A stretch of DNA of 37,830 nucleotides from Patescibacteria group bacterium UBA5187 (GCA_002413065.1 DHWH01000010.1:348-38177); one strand, 5' to 3'; shown: positions 8,226 through 18,176, counted from the first letter of the stretch. Made by a program: numbers and translations. The notes: a model not told the origin generated them from the sequence alone.

Positions 8226-9425
8226 ATGACACACATGAAGACAGATACGAAAAAACCACTCTCGATATTCATGGTCAATTTTGACTGGGACGATATGTTC
8301 CGGAATTCATTTACTATATTCAAGGAAAAATTGGATCGTGATAAATTGATTCCGGATGTGAATACATTTTTCTTTTTTTCCTGGAGCCGTATCAGTTATG
8401 ACAGCGGATATGATAGCAAAGCGGACAGGTTCAAGACAGTTCATGTAAAAACCCGCATATACAAGCTCAAACCATTGCTCGACATTCGCGCAATGTTCGC
8501 CGTGAGGGCGGCTGCACAAAAATATGCCCAAAGGCCCGACGTATGGATGACATACGATTTCGGAATGCTGCCTGCATTGTGGCTCGCAAAAAAACGCCAT
8601 GGAGGCAAGATCGTCCTGTGCGTGAGCAATCAGCCGACGATATATTCCAAGACAAGACGTTTCGGACTTATCAAAGGTTGGTATTCCTGGATATCCGAAC
8701 GCATGTGGTGGAGACTTGCAGATCATTTCTTTACGATAAATGAGACGATGCGTTCATATTTGCAGGACATAGGAATTCCAGCCAATGATATTACGGTATT
8801 TACTATTGATACGATCGAGCGCGACCGCAGATTCATCGACAAGGTGGAAGCAGGAACGATTCGGAAGAAATACAATATACCTCCGCATATGAAAATCCTA
8901 GTAACGGTGGCTAGGCTGGAAGCAGAGAAAAATTATCCTTTGCTACTCGATTTGTGTGCAGGTCTCGGGCCGAACTATGTGCTCATTGCTCTGGGTCGTG
9001 GAAGCTTGCTTGCCTCGTTGACCGAGCAGGCAAAAAAACTGGGTATGAAGGAAAGAGTGATCTTTACCGGCCTCGTCAGCAGGGAAGAGATTTGGAATTA
9101 TTATCGTGATGCGGATGCGTTCGTGCTTCTCTCAAAGGCCGAAGCCCTCGGTCTGGTATTTTGGGAAGCGATGTACATGAATGTTCCCGTCATCGGCAGT
9201 ACCGCTGACGGCATAGTCGAGACTATTGGAAAAGATGGCGAGCGCGGCAGGATCTGGTCTTCCGACCTTGGGCAAAAAGGATTTAATGAACGCGTTGAAT
9301 ATTGCGTTACTCCGAGTACGGACAGAGATGCGATGCGTGCGCGTGCGAAAGAATATGTCGTTCTTCAGCGCCAAAATAGTGTTACGTTGAATGATTTATA
9401 TGAAAGTATTATATTTACTAAATAA
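8226..9425 (+). CDS. GT4-family glycosyltransferase
   Basis: 399 aa from ATG 8226 (ATG 8235 is also possible; TTG 8214 is less likely). The N-terminal domain includes SIFMVNFDWDDMFRNSF, unlike the common GG-loop start. The donor domain is clear: ILVTVARLEAEKNYPLLLDL, ALGRGSLLASL, RVIFTGLVSREEIWNYY, and EX7E in LLSKAEALGLVFWEAMYMNV. A run of basic and aromatic residues at ~125-170 could give peripheral membrane binding. It follows the methyltransferase by 27 bases and overlaps the next gene at its 3' end, so it is part of the same operon. Confidence 0.85.
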   Translation: MTHMKTDTKKPLSIFMVNFDWDDMFRNSFTIFKEKLDRDKLIPDVNTFFFFSWSRISYDSGYDSKADRFKTVHVKTRIYKLKPLLDIRAMFAVRAAAQKYAQRPDVWMTYDFGMLPALWLAKKRHGGKIVLCVSNQPTIYSKTRRFGLIKGWYSWISERMWWRLADHFFTINETMRSYLQDIGIPANDITVFTIDTIERDRRFIDKVEAGTIRKKYNIPPHMKILVTVARLEAEKNYPLLLDLCAGLGPNYVLIALGRGSLLASLTEQAKKLGMKERVIFTGLVSREEIWNYYRDADAFVLLSKAEALGLVFWEAMYMNVPVIGSTADGIVETIGKDGERGRIWSSDLGQKGFNERVEYCVTPSTDRDAMRARAKEYVVLQRQNSVTLNDLYESIIFTK

Positions 9426-10482
9426 GGTTACGGGCCAGACAATCCATAATTTGCAGGCCAACTCCGGCCATGATAGCTGGCTTTTCGGCATGTTGCGCCT
9501 GCCCAAATATGGGGTAGAGACTTCATACCTCGAAATCGAGCAGTTTATTTCGGCCAAGCTGGCGCGGTTCCTGCGAAAACATATCCTGACGATGCATTAT
9601 GCTCATCTGCCGCTTTTTCCCTTATTTTTCAGATACGATGTAGTTTTTACTTCCACGGCATATGGGTCACTGATTCTCAAGGCATTGTTGCGTGTGAAGA
9701 AATTCAAATGGGTCATATTGGATTTCAATGTGCTGGGAACGATAGGCAATGAGAAAAAATTCAGGCAGAAAATATATGCGTGGGCGGTTTCGAAAGCTGA
9801 CGGTGTCGTCACGATATCACAAGCCGCAGCTGACGCTATGAAGAAAAGATTCCCTCATCTGGCTCACAAGATTATTTTTCTGCATGAGGCTACCGATCCG
9901 AATTACTTCAAACCGCAGCCGGATACTCGCCCGGATATTTCTGAAAATCCTGAGAAAAGTATTGTCATTTCGGTCGGTAACTTCGGGCGCGATTTCGATA
10001 CGCTTATCGAGGCAACAAAAGACCTCGGCGTCGAGTGTAGGCTGGCGACGAAATTGATTTCTCCGGAACGTGCGCGAATGTTGCCTCCGCATGTGACCGT
10101 CAAATTGTATAGTCATGCTGAAATGCTCAAAGCGTATGCCGAAGCAAAAATTGCTGTCGTGGGGATTTCATTGAAAGATGATTATTTTGACTCCGTAGGC
10201 ACGTTTGCAGTCGGGGAGGCTCTTTCCATGGGTAAACCTACTATTGTAACTCATACCAAAAGTATGGAGTCTTATATTCAGGATGGCGCAAATGCTTTTT
10301 TTGTCCCGTATAAGGATGCTGCAGCCCTAAAATCAAAAATAGAGGAACTTATGCAAGACGCGGCTCTTCGTAACAGGATAGGAAGCGAAGCTCGTACATT
10401 TGCTGTAGAATACCTTGATCCGGAGAGGTTCGCATCGCGTCTGGCGGATTTTTTAAAAAAAGTGCACTCTGATCCGCAATAG
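9400..10482 (+). CDS. GT4-type glycosyltransferase
   Basis: 360 aa. ATG 9400 (MKVLYLLNKVTG) is preferred to ATG 9391 because it gives the usual hydrophobic first strand; either way the gene overlaps the previous one by 26-35 bases, so translation is probably coupled. The donor domain shows IIFLHEATDPNYFKP, IVISVGNFGRDFDTLIEATK and, in the EX7E region, YFDSVGTFAVGEALSMGKPT. The second Glu is kept and the first acidic residue is Ser, with Asp one residue earlier. GT-B fold, probable role in glycan elongation. Confidence 0.78.
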   Translation: MKVLYLLNKVTGQTIHNLQANSGHDSWLFGMLRLPKYGVETSYLEIEQFISAKLARFLRKHILTMHYAHLPLFPLFFRYDVVFTSTAYGSLILKALLRVKKFKWVILDFNVLGTIGNEKKFRQKIYAWAVSKADGVVTISQAAADAMKKRFPHLAHKIIFLHEATDPNYFKPQPDTRPDISENPEKSIVISVGNFGRDFDTLIEATKDLGVECRLATKLISPERARMLPPHVTVKLYSHAEMLKAYAEAKIAVVGISLKDDYFDSVGTFAVGEALSMGKPTIVTHTKSMESYIQDGANAFFVPYKDAAALKSKIEELMQDAALRNRIGSEARTFAVEYLDPERFASRLADFLKKVHSDPQ

Positions 10483-10508
10483 TTTCAAATCATATTCGCA
10501 TACTACAT

Positions 10509-11246
10509 ATGGATAAAATCGATTTATCGATAGTCATACCCGCATACAATGAGGCTTCGCGCATCGGTGCGACTTTTGAAAGTCTGGAACGTCATTTTGC
10601 GCGCACAAAAATGTCTCACGAAATCATCGTTGTTGATGATGGGTCTTCCGATACGACATGCGCGGTTGTTGCTTCGTATGCTCCCCGGTTCAAGCATTTC
10701 CGCTTGCTCGAAAATAAGCTCAATAAGGGGAAGGGGTTTTCCGTTCGCCGAGGAATGCTCGAGGCACAGGGTGCATATCGACTATTCATGGATGCTGATA
10801 ATTCCGTGGATATTTCCCATATTGATGAGTTTTTGCGCCATGCCAGCGTATATCCCGATGTTGTGATCGGCTCTATCATGCTGAAGCAGGCGACAGTCCA
10901 TGAACATAGCGGCTGGCATCGTCGTATACTCGGGTATTTTTCGAAACTCTTGATCCGCGTTTGTGCGACTCCGGGGATCTATGATACCCAGCGCGGCTTC
11001 AAACTTTTTTCCGCCAAAGCGGCGCAGTCGATTTTTCTACGGCAGACGATAAAGCGCTTTGGCTTCGATATAGAAATTTTGCTGATTGCCCGGTTGATGG
11101 GATTTTCTGTGAAAGAACTTCCGGTCACATGGGACAATCCTGCCGGATCTACTGTCACGATCAAGTCCTATTTTCAGACATTATATGAACTTGCCCATAT
11201 AGTATATAATCGCATGATCGGAACATATAATGATCGCAAGGCCTAA
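10509..11246 (+). CDS. GT2-family glycosyltransferase, dolichyl-phosphate glucosyltransferase-like
   Basis: 245 aa GT-A enzyme. LSIVIPAYNEASRI at residues 6-19 and EIIVVDDGSSD at ~38-48 bind the nucleotide. LFMDADNSVDISHID carries the metal-binding DXD-type motif. TQRGFKLFSAKAA and RFGFDIEILLIARLMG follow the pattern of the Alg5/DPG-synthase subgroup, which loads glucose or another hexose onto a polyprenyl phosphate. No C-terminal membrane segments are present. The product would be a polyprenyl-P-sugar, the donor used by GT-C enzymes, and a GT-C gene follows immediately. That pairing makes the functional link plausible. Confidence 0.85.
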   Translation: MDKIDLSIVIPAYNEASRIGATFESLERHFARTKMSHEIIVVDDGSSDTTCAVVASYAPRFKHFRLLENKLNKGKGFSVRRGMLEAQGAYRLFMDADNSVDISHIDEFLRHASVYPDVVIGSIMLKQATVHEHSGWHRRILGYFSKLLIRVCATPGIYDTQRGFKLFSAKAAQSIFLRQTIKRFGFDIEILLIARLMGFSVKELPVTWDNPAGSTVTIKSYFQTLYELAHIVYNRMIGTYNDRKA

Positions 11247-11247
11247 C

Positions 11248-12909
11248 ATGCATATGCAGAAAAGAAATATATACATACTAGTTATCGTTGGCGCGTTAGT
11301 ATGGACGGCGCTTCATATCCCTGGAATCACGTATGGAACATCCGACACCCCTCTGCATGTCTCGTACATGAGCGCAGACGAACAGTCGCCGATCAACGGG
11401 GCACTTCACATGCTTGAAAGTAAAAGCCTGCTGGGGCTGCGCAATGTACATACGCTTTATTATGGCCCCATTTTTGCAATGATAGGACTGCCGGCAATTG
11501 GTGCCGATTTTATCATTCATAGGATGAGCGGTGCGGTATCGGGAGCTCTCGGGTACAAGGAATTTGTCGTGTGGAATTGGGGCGGCATTCTTCTGTGCGC
11601 GCGCATTATTTCCGTACTTTTTGCCTATCTCGGATTAATGGCTATTTTTCTATTGTTCCGAACACGTAAATTCAATCCATCGCAGAACGCATGGATTCCG
11701 TTTGTGGCTGTAATTTTGCTCGGCTTCAACTATCTTTTCTTTGAATACTCGCATTTTTTCAGGCACTGGATATTCATAGTGGCCATTTTATTCTGGCAGA
11801 TATACGCATTAGTCCGCATTGTCGAACAGACAGAGCGCAGACGAGCATATTGGATCATTCACGTAGTGCTCACTGTTATTTCTTTCGGTATCAGTTATCT
11901 GGGAATCATCTATCAGATAATATGGCTGCCGGTTTTAATCCAATGGTTGAGAGAAAAAAAGTGGATGCAACTCAAGGAATGGATTGGATCAACCATCCTA
12001 GTTCTCGTAGGTTGTCTCCTGATAGTGGCATGGCATCCGTACGGCTTCAGCAGACTTTTGGGCATGGTGGGACTCATTACGCCGCCAGTTTTGAGCCAGG
12101 GTTCCGTTCTTGATCTGACGAGTGTTTCAAGCGGCAGCAACTCCTTTGTTTTTTATGCAGAGATTATTCTTCGTAATAATGTGTGGTTATGCATAGCAGG
12201 TCTCCTGCTTCTTATTGTTGGTATTCGCATGTGTAAAATACATACCCGTTACTGGACGTGGTCTATTTTATTAGCTGCTGTTGCAAACTATATTGTTTTC
12301 AGCATTCCTTTTCATCATGAAAGCCGATACATGCTACCCTCGGTCGTACTTATAGTCATTGCTACTCTCGGCTTGTTTTCGGTCATGTACTCGGAGCTGG
12401 GAAATCGTCGCGCAGTCATTCGCATTTCCGGAATCCTCATATGCATATCGCTTCTGTGGAGCCTTGTTCAATTCGTAGGCTGGCAAAGAATGATAGCTTC
12501 GGGGCCCGCGGAAAGGAGAGAGCTTGTTCCGCAGGTCATGGCATGGCAGGCACAAAATCCAGCGGCAAAAATTCTCATTGTTAAGAATTGGCCGATAGGA
12601 TATGTTCATACGCATGAAGCTTATGCGGATTACATAAAAAGGTATGAAAAGGAATCGACCAATTTGTGGCAATATATTCTGGCCTTGAAGGCGCCTGCAG
12701 GACTCGTGCCTCTCAATGCATACTATAAACATTCCATAGAGCCCCTTACTGAGCAGGACAGACGCATGTATGATCATGTAGTCATAACCCACGATCCTAA
12801 AACCGACGCAGACGTTATCGATATAAGTCCGCAGGATCAGTTCGATTTACATCCATGGACCGTGTGGGATTATGCCCGTTACCAGGAAACGTATGAAATT
12901 ATAAAATAA
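11248..12909 (+). CDS. GT-C family membrane glycosyltransferase (PMT/ArnT-like)
   Basis: 553 aa with about ten hydrophobic segments from residue 7 onwards. After the first segment the outward loop contains YMSADEQSPINGALHML (D44-E45), the acidic pair expected of GT-C catalytic loops. The N-terminal two thirds are membrane, and the last ~130 residues are a soluble domain. Such enzymes use polyprenyl-phosphate sugars on the outer face of the membrane. The start is taken as ATG 11248, one base after the GT2 stop; an upstream ATG at 11230 would overlap that gene. Context (adjacent GT2) suggests it uses the polyprenyl-P-hexose made next door, for glycan side branches or protein glycosylation. Confidence 0.8.
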   Translation: MHMQKRNIYILVIVGALVWTALHIPGITYGTSDTPLHVSYMSADEQSPINGALHMLESKSLLGLRNVHTLYYGPIFAMIGLPAIGADFIIHRMSGAVSGALGYKEFVVWNWGGILLCARIISVLFAYLGLMAIFLLFRTRKFNPSQNAWIPFVAVILLGFNYLFFEYSHFFRHWIFIVAILFWQIYALVRIVEQTERRRAYWIIHVVLTVISFGISYLGIIYQIIWLPVLIQWLREKKWMQLKEWIGSTILVLVGCLLIVAWHPYGFSRLLGMVGLITPPVLSQGSVLDLTSVSSGSNSFVFYAEIILRNNVWLCIAGLLLLIVGIRMCKIHTRYWTWSILLAAVANYIVFSIPFHHESRYMLPSVVLIVIATLGLFSVMYSELGNRRAVIRISGILICISLLWSLVQFVGWQRMIASGPAERRELVPQVMAWQAQNPAAKILIVKNWPIGYVHTHEAYADYIKRYEKESTNLWQYILALKAPAGLVPLNAYYKHSIEPLTEQDRRMYDHVVITHDPKTDADVIDISPQDQFDLHPWTVWDYARYQETYEIIK

Positions 12910-12918
12910 TATTCCATC

Positions 12919-13533
12919 ATGCCTACACCATGGAGAAAAGGATTATATGCGAGCATCGCGAACCTGGAACTCTCAGGCAAAGTTCTCGATGTGGGAGGTT
13001 CGCGCAAATCCGGATATCATGAATTATTTTCAGGTACGCATACCATCGAAGTTGTGAATCTCGATGACATGTCCGGTCTTGATCTCAAGTTTGATCTGGA
13101 AAAGCCATTTCCACTTTCTGATGGAACATATGATTCCGTCCTGGCTTTCAATGTTCTTGAACATATTTTTAATTACCGCGAATTTTTGAAGGAATGTTTT
13201 CGTGTCTTGAGGCCGGGCGGCGTGCTCATTATCGGCGTACCTTTTCTTATTCAAGTGCACCCATCTCCGCATGACTATTGGAGATACACTGAAGAAAATC
13301 TGCAGCTTACGCTGAAGTCATCGGGATTTTCAAATATCTCTTTGAAAGCGGTAGGAAAAGGTCCGCTTACGGCGTCAGTTCAGCTTATAAGCGGAATCTT
13401 GAGAATTGCGGTATTACGCGCGATATGCGAATATCTCGCGAGGTTCGGCGACTATATTCTCGGTTTCCTTTCATCTCCCGCCAAGTTGCGGAATATGTAT
13501 CCTTTGGGGTATTTCATTATTGCGCGTAAATGA
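12919..13533 (+). CDS. Class I SAM-dependent methyltransferase
   Basis: 204 aa. Motif I KVLDVGGSRKSGYHELF is at residues 21-37, followed by VVNLDDMSGLDLKFDLE, LAFNVLEHIFNYREFL and LRPGGVLIIGVPFL. The signature HPSPHDYWRYTEENLQ is common in methyltransferases of polysaccharide clusters. The C-terminal part has a hydrophobic stretch (LISGILRIAVLRAI) that may touch the membrane. Second of three methyltransferase genes in the locus. The stop TGA is one base before the next ATG region. Confidence 0.82.
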   Translation: MPTPWRKGLYASIANLELSGKVLDVGGSRKSGYHELFSGTHTIEVVNLDDMSGLDLKFDLEKPFPLSDGTYDSVLAFNVLEHIFNYREFLKECFRVLRPGGVLIIGVPFLIQVHPSPHDYWRYTEENLQLTLKSSGFSNISLKAVGKGPLTASVQLISGILRIAVLRAICEYLARFGDYILGFLSSPAKLRNMYPLGYFIIARK

Positions 13534-13534
13534 T

Positions 13535-14620
13535 ATGAAAATCCTTTATTTTGGTATTTTCGATCCGACTTTCTCGCGTAATAAAATCTACGCGGAAGGG
13601 TTGCGCCAGAATGGGGTCAAGGTCATTGTTTGCACGGATACGGGCAAAGGCTTTCGGAAATTCTGGAATTTATTCCGCAAACACCACGCGCTCGTGCGCG
13701 CCGCCGCGCATACTTCAAAACCTGCGTATGATGCCATAATCGTCGGATTTCCTGGTTACATCATCGTTCCGTTCGCTCGGCTTATAAAAAAACGTGGTGT
13801 GCCTCTCATATTCGATGCGCTCTGTTCATTTTATGAGACGCAGATCGTTTCTCGCAATGCATATCAGGGTAATCCTTTCAGGATCGTGTATGTACGAATG
13901 ATCGACTGGCTTGCTACACGGTGTGCGGACAAAATCCTCCTGGAGACCGAACACCAGAAAAAATATTTCGTACATAAGCTGGGTGTACGTCCGGAAAAAT
14001 GTATTGTCACGTACACTGGCGTTGATGATTCGCAATTGTATGCCGATGAGTCGGTTAAAAAATCCGATAGGTTCACTGTGCTTTTTCGAGGACGCATCAC
14101 CCGGGAAGCGGGAGCCGTGCATGTACTGCGTGCCGCCAAACTTCTTGAAAAAGAAAATATCCAGTTTTTGATCATTGGTTTCGGATGGGGAGATGCTGTT
14201 GCGGAGTTCAATGCTGTCATGGCGGAACTTAAGCCTGCGAACGTGAAGCATATTTCCAAGCAGCTGCCTCCCGATGAATTGCGGGCTTTGATGTTGCCAT
14301 GCCATGCCAGTCTGGGGCAATTCGAAAATAATGAGAGACTGAGACGGACGATTCCTCATAAAGCTTTTGAAGCATTGGTCATGAAATTGCCGTATGTGAC
14401 CGCCCGCGCGGAAGGTATTTCAGAAATTCTGACAGATGGCGAAAATTGTCTGATGGTCGCTCCTGCCAATCCCAAGGATTTGGCGTCCAAGATCAAAATG
14501 TTGAGGGATGATCGTGCACTTGCCGAGAAATTGGCGGATAATGGATTTGCATTGTACACGCAAGTTTTTGCACCAAAAGTGATCGTACAGCCGATCATCG
14601 ACGAATTAGGAAACCTTTGA
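13535..14620 (+). CDS. GT4-family glycosyltransferase
   Basis: 361 aa from ATG 13535, directly after the previous gene's stop (13531-13533). The open frame extends further upstream, but that part only overlaps the methyltransferase. The N-terminal domain begins MKILYFGIFDPTFSRNKIYA. The donor domain has IVTYTGVDDSQLY, FTVLFRGRITREAGAVHVL, FLIIGFGWGDAV and the EX7E-type segment RTIPHKAFEALVMKLPYVTA, then AEGISEILTDGENCLMV. The first Glu position reads Arg or Thr, as in GT4 members where only the second Glu is strict. Unknown sugar. Eight genes of the run lie upstream without any terminator-like hairpin. Confidence 0.82.
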   Translation: MKILYFGIFDPTFSRNKIYAEGLRQNGVKVIVCTDTGKGFRKFWNLFRKHHALVRAAAHTSKPAYDAIIVGFPGYIIVPFARLIKKRGVPLIFDALCSFYETQIVSRNAYQGNPFRIVYVRMIDWLATRCADKILLETEHQKKYFVHKLGVRPEKCIVTYTGVDDSQLYADESVKKSDRFTVLFRGRITREAGAVHVLRAAKLLEKENIQFLIIGFGWGDAVAEFNAVMAELKPANVKHISKQLPPDELRALMLPCHASLGQFENNERLRRTIPHKAFEALVMKLPYVTARAEGISEILTDGENCLMVAPANPKDLASKIKMLRDDRALAEKLADNGFALYTQVFAPKVIVQPIIDELGNL

Positions 14621-14634
14621 TGATATGAAAAATC

Positions 14635-15489
14635 ATGAAGCAAACCATTAAAAAATATATTCCACAGAAAGTATGGCAGGGAGTCCGTAGTTTTCTTATT
14701 TCCATTCGGACTCTTTTGGAGAATCTAGGTCCCTCGATCCGAACCGTGAACTATTGCGGGTACGATCTGTATTACAATTCCGGAAACTCGATCATTCGCC
14801 GGCTTAGAGATGCCGATTCATTCGAATCGGGAACGTGCGACAGTATTGAGCAGGAATTGAAAAAACACGTACAGAAAAATGAGCAGGCTGTGCTTCTCGA
14901 TATTGGTGCAAACCTTGGTCTGATCAGCCTGCGTGTTGCTCGTAATGTGCCACAGGCCCATATATATGCATTTGAGCCGGGACCAAAACAATATTCTCTT
15001 TTGAAAAAAACGCTTGACGCGAACAATCTTTCGGCACGAATACATGCAGCCAATGTTGCTTTATCAGACACTACTGGCACTCAGAAATTTTTTATTCATC
15101 CAAAGAGGGATATGGCCAAAGATGGTCTTCGCGATACAAAAAGAGGAGAGTCCACGATAGCTATTGAAGTCAAAACAATGACTGCGGATGCATGGTGGAT
15201 GGAAGCAGGGAAACCGCGTATTGATGTGGTCAAGATCGATACGGAAGGTGCCGAATTATTGGTTTTGCGCGGCGCTACCAATCTTTTGATGCAGTGCAGG
15301 CCCGCCATTATATTGGAAATTGAGTCATTAAATTTGCGCGCATATCCATATGCGCCTGCGGATATCGTTAGATTCTTGGGAGACAAAAGATATACTCTGC
15401 GCACGCTTGACGGCCTATTGGTAACGAATGAAAATATCGATGCAGTTATCGAAACAGGTGTCGATACGTATATTGCATTGCCATCATGA
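14635..15489 (+). CDS. FkbM-family SAM methyltransferase
   Basis: 284 aa. VLLDIGANLGLISLRVA at residues 86-102 is the SAM site, and IYAFEPGPKQYSLLKKTL and NVALSDTTGTQKFFIHP are FkbM signatures. KIDTEGAELLVLRGA near 200-214 is the highly conserved closing motif. FkbM enzymes O-methylate sugars and polyketides and are frequent in surface-glycan loci. The gene ends in ATGA shared with the next gene (start 15486, stop 15487-15489), indicating translational coupling with the exostosin-like gene. Confidence 0.88.
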   Translation: MKQTIKKYIPQKVWQGVRSFLISIRTLLENLGPSIRTVNYCGYDLYYNSGNSIIRRLRDADSFESGTCDSIEQELKKHVQKNEQAVLLDIGANLGLISLRVARNVPQAHIYAFEPGPKQYSLLKKTLDANNLSARIHAANVALSDTTGTQKFFIHPKRDMAKDGLRDTKRGESTIAIEVKTMTADAWWMEAGKPRIDVVKIDTEGAELLVLRGATNLLMQCRPAIILEIESLNLRAYPYAPADIVRFLGDKRYTLRTLDGLLVTNENIDAVIETGVDTYIALPS

Positions 15490-16592
15490 TACAAATTCAA
15501 ACAATGGATCCCAAGATAATTTCTATTTTTCTGGCCGAACGCAGGGGAACGGGTCCGGACGTATTTTTTGTTGATTCTGCCAACAAGAAAATCCAGCAGA
15601 ATCAGGCACTCTTCAAGCCGCAGTACCAATTTGCCTATGACGTGCAATTCGTTTCTGACATCGAAAAAGCGGACATGGTGATGATACCGCAGCCGATTTA
15701 TGAAGATTCTCCCGAGACACGCGAATATGTGAAGGGGATCACTCGACTTGCCGTGCGCACCTCATCGCATAGCTCGTCCAGTACTTCGCCGCATACAATT
15801 CCCACACTGCTTTTTATCGGCGGTGATCTGTCGCACACATTGAATTTTCCTGGGACATTCGTATTGAAAGCTACGCAGTACAAATCACTCCTTAAACTCA
15901 ATGACGTCATCATTCCGGCATTCTGCGAAGATTTCGGCTTGCTGTACGGAATGAATATTCGAAAGAAAAGTGCCAAGCCGGTAGTCAGTTTTTGCGGCTG
16001 GGCAGGTTTTCCTACGTTTCGCAATCGAGCAAAATATCTCATTCGCAACTTTATCATTGAATTGAAAAAGCTCATTAAGTTCGATCCGTCACTGGAAGTA
16101 TTCAAAAAGGGAATATATTTCCGGAGAAAAGCATTGAGGCTGTTGTCGAACAGCGGTCTTGTCCAGGCAAAATTCATTACTAGGAATTCATTTTCCGGGC
16201 ATTCCAAGACGATCTCGCTTTCTCCTGAGCAGGCCAGAGAGGAATACGTAGCGAACATGCTTGATTCCGATTTTGTCTTGGCTCCAAAAGGCGACGGGAA
16301 TTACTCGGTGCGATTTTTCGAGGCATTATCATGCGGACGCATTCCTATCCTTATCGATACTGATGTATGTTTGCCGCTGGAAGATGTTATCGACTATTCA
16401 AAGTTCATTATCCGCGTCAATCATCGTGATATCAAAAAACTTCCTGAAATAGTCTCGCGCGTGTACGAAAGCCTTTCTGACGAAAAGTTTGCCGACATGC
16501 AAAAAGCCGCCCGACAGGCTTTTGAAACATATTTGAGATATGATTCATTTTTCAATACGATTTTGCCTCAAATTTGCCTTAAAAATAAGTAA
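15486..16592 (+). CDS. Exostosin/GT47-like glycosyltransferase
   Basis: 368 aa. The N-terminal half carries SDIEKADMVMIPQPIYE and TLLFIGGDLSHTLNFPG. The C-terminal half has DFVLAPKGDGNYSVRFFEALSCGRIP broken by a conserved Arg-Phe-Phe-Glu-Ala, then DYSKFIIRVNHRDIKKLPEIV, which follows the exostosin-domain pattern of GT47 enzymes. In eukaryotes these make heparan sulfate or plant wall glycans; bacterial members occur in surface-glycan loci. The overlap with fkbM implies they act on the same structure. The assignment rests on motif reading only; a divergent GT4/GT1 relative is the alternative. Confidence 0.65.
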   Translation: MIQIQTMDPKIISIFLAERRGTGPDVFFVDSANKKIQQNQALFKPQYQFAYDVQFVSDIEKADMVMIPQPIYEDSPETREYVKGITRLAVRTSSHSSSSTSPHTIPTLLFIGGDLSHTLNFPGTFVLKATQYKSLLKLNDVIIPAFCEDFGLLYGMNIRKKSAKPVVSFCGWAGFPTFRNRAKYLIRNFIIELKKLIKFDPSLEVFKKGIYFRRKALRLLSNSGLVQAKFITRNSFSGHSKTISLSPEQAREEYVANMLDSDFVLAPKGDGNYSVRFFEALSCGRIPILIDTDVCLPLEDVIDYSKFIIRVNHRDIKKLPEIVSRVYESLSDEKFADMQKAARQAFETYLRYDSFFNTILPQICLKNK

Positions 16593-16666
16593 GGATATTA
16601 ATGAGAAAATATTAGGACACGCCAGGCTCTTTGTGGGGCACCAGTTGTATGTTATTATTTCCCGTT

Positions 16667-18176
16667 ATGAGCCAGATGAAAGAACTATCTACAGACATTC
16701 TTATTATAGGGGCGGGTCCTGCGGGAATGGCTGCAGCTATGGAACTTTCCAAGGCAAAAAAAGATTTCATTATCATTGAACGATCGGCATCTGTCGGCGG
16801 CCTTTCCAAAACCTATGCGTTCAAAGAGGGCGATCTGACATTCTATACCGACAATGGTCCCCATCGTTTCTTCTCAAAAAATCCCTATTTGTACGAGTTC
16901 ATCGGCGATCTGCTCAAGGAACAGTGGATAAAAGTAATCCGTCAGACTCGCCAATTCATTGACGGAAAATTTTATGATTATCCGGTGAATGCGCCGCAAG
17001 CCCTTCGCAATATGGGACTCATCAAGTCGGCCCATGTCGGGTTTGATTATTTCTGGGCCAAGATCGTATATGGCGTTTTCAAGAAACCAGTCAAGAATTT
17101 TGAAGATTACGTGATCGCCAATTTCGGGCGTTCGCTGGGAGATTTTAATATTATAAATTATACGGAAAAAGTCTGGGGCATCCCTGCGGCTGAAATTCAT
17201 CCTGACTGGGCGACCCAGCGCATCAAGGGGCTTGATCTCTTGGCGGTCATGAAAGATACGATCCGCCGCGTGATGAAGAAAAAAAGCGCCAGTGGTGCTG
17301 GTGCACCCAAGTCTCTTGTTGACGTGTTTTATTATCCGGATCAGGGGACAGGACTTATTTATGAAACCATACGCGCGCGCCTCGAAGAGCAAGGGTATGT
17401 CATCATGCTCAATTCGTCTCCGAAAGAAATTCAATGCACAAATGGAAAGATGACCAAAGCAATTATCGATACGCCTGAGGGGGGAAATTGCCATAAAATT
17501 CAACTCGCTCGTAGAGTCCGTGCCGATGACCGAATTTATAAAAATCCTGAAGCCTGCCGCACCGCAAAGGGTCATCAAGGCGCTTGCATCCCTTCGTCAC
17601 CGCAGTCAGGTATATATGTTCGTCACGCTTGATAAGGAATCGGTTACAAAGGATCAGTGGATCTATTTTCCATCCCAGAATATTCCCATTGGCCGTGTCA
17701 GTGAAATGAAGAATTTCAGCACATTCATGAGTCCGCCAGGAAAGACATCTTTGTTCTTGGAATTTTTCTGTTTTGAAAATGATTCCGTCTGGAATATGAC
17801 TGCGGATGAGCTCTATGAATATATGATGCCGCACGTGGAAAAAGTCGGCCTATTCACTCGCAAGGAAGTTCGCAAATACTACCTGATCAAGCAGAAAAAT
17901 GTATATCCGATATACGATCTCGATTATAAGAATCCTCTCGGTGTAGCCAAGGAGTTTCTCAATAATTTCAAGAATCTCTACTACATAGGCAGGCCCGGAC
18001 GCTTCCGCTACAACAATCAGGACCACTCCCTGGAAATGGGCATGTGCGCGGCCAAGAGCATTATCGAAGGGAAACACTACGATATCGAATCGATCGGCGA
18101 AGAGAAAGAGTACTATGAAAAAGGTTCGGTGCACGATGCGACGTCCAAACACGAGACAGTGCCCAAGAATGCATGA
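16667..18176 (+). pseudogene. FAD-dependent oxidoreductase interrupted by a +1 frameshift
   Basis: Two frames together make one ~502-residue protein. Frame one (16667 to about 17480) has the FAD Rossmann motif DILIIGAGPAGMAAAMEL, the GGLSKT motif, and DNGPHRFFSKNPYLYEF, the HRFFSK-type signature of amine-oxidase-like flavoproteins in glycan loci. Frame two (about 17481 to 18176) continues through EIAIKFNSLVESVPMTEFIK to the C-terminal FAD clamp RPGRFRYNNQDHSLEMGMCA. The switch lies at G6 (17479-17484); five Gs would restore a single frame. Either the copy is broken, the base is a sequencing or assembly error, or the product needs slippage. UDP-galactopyranose mutase is related but lacks this signature. 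The last codons overlap the next gene (18173). Confidence 0.8.

Noticed and set aside
16874..17578. Long - strand open frame (234 codons)
   Set aside because: Antisense to the FAD oxidoreductase, with no motif; shadow frame.
16667..18176. UDP-galactopyranose mutase (glf)
   Set aside because: FAD site is shared, but the HRFFSK signature and length (~502) fit another amine-oxidase-like family better.
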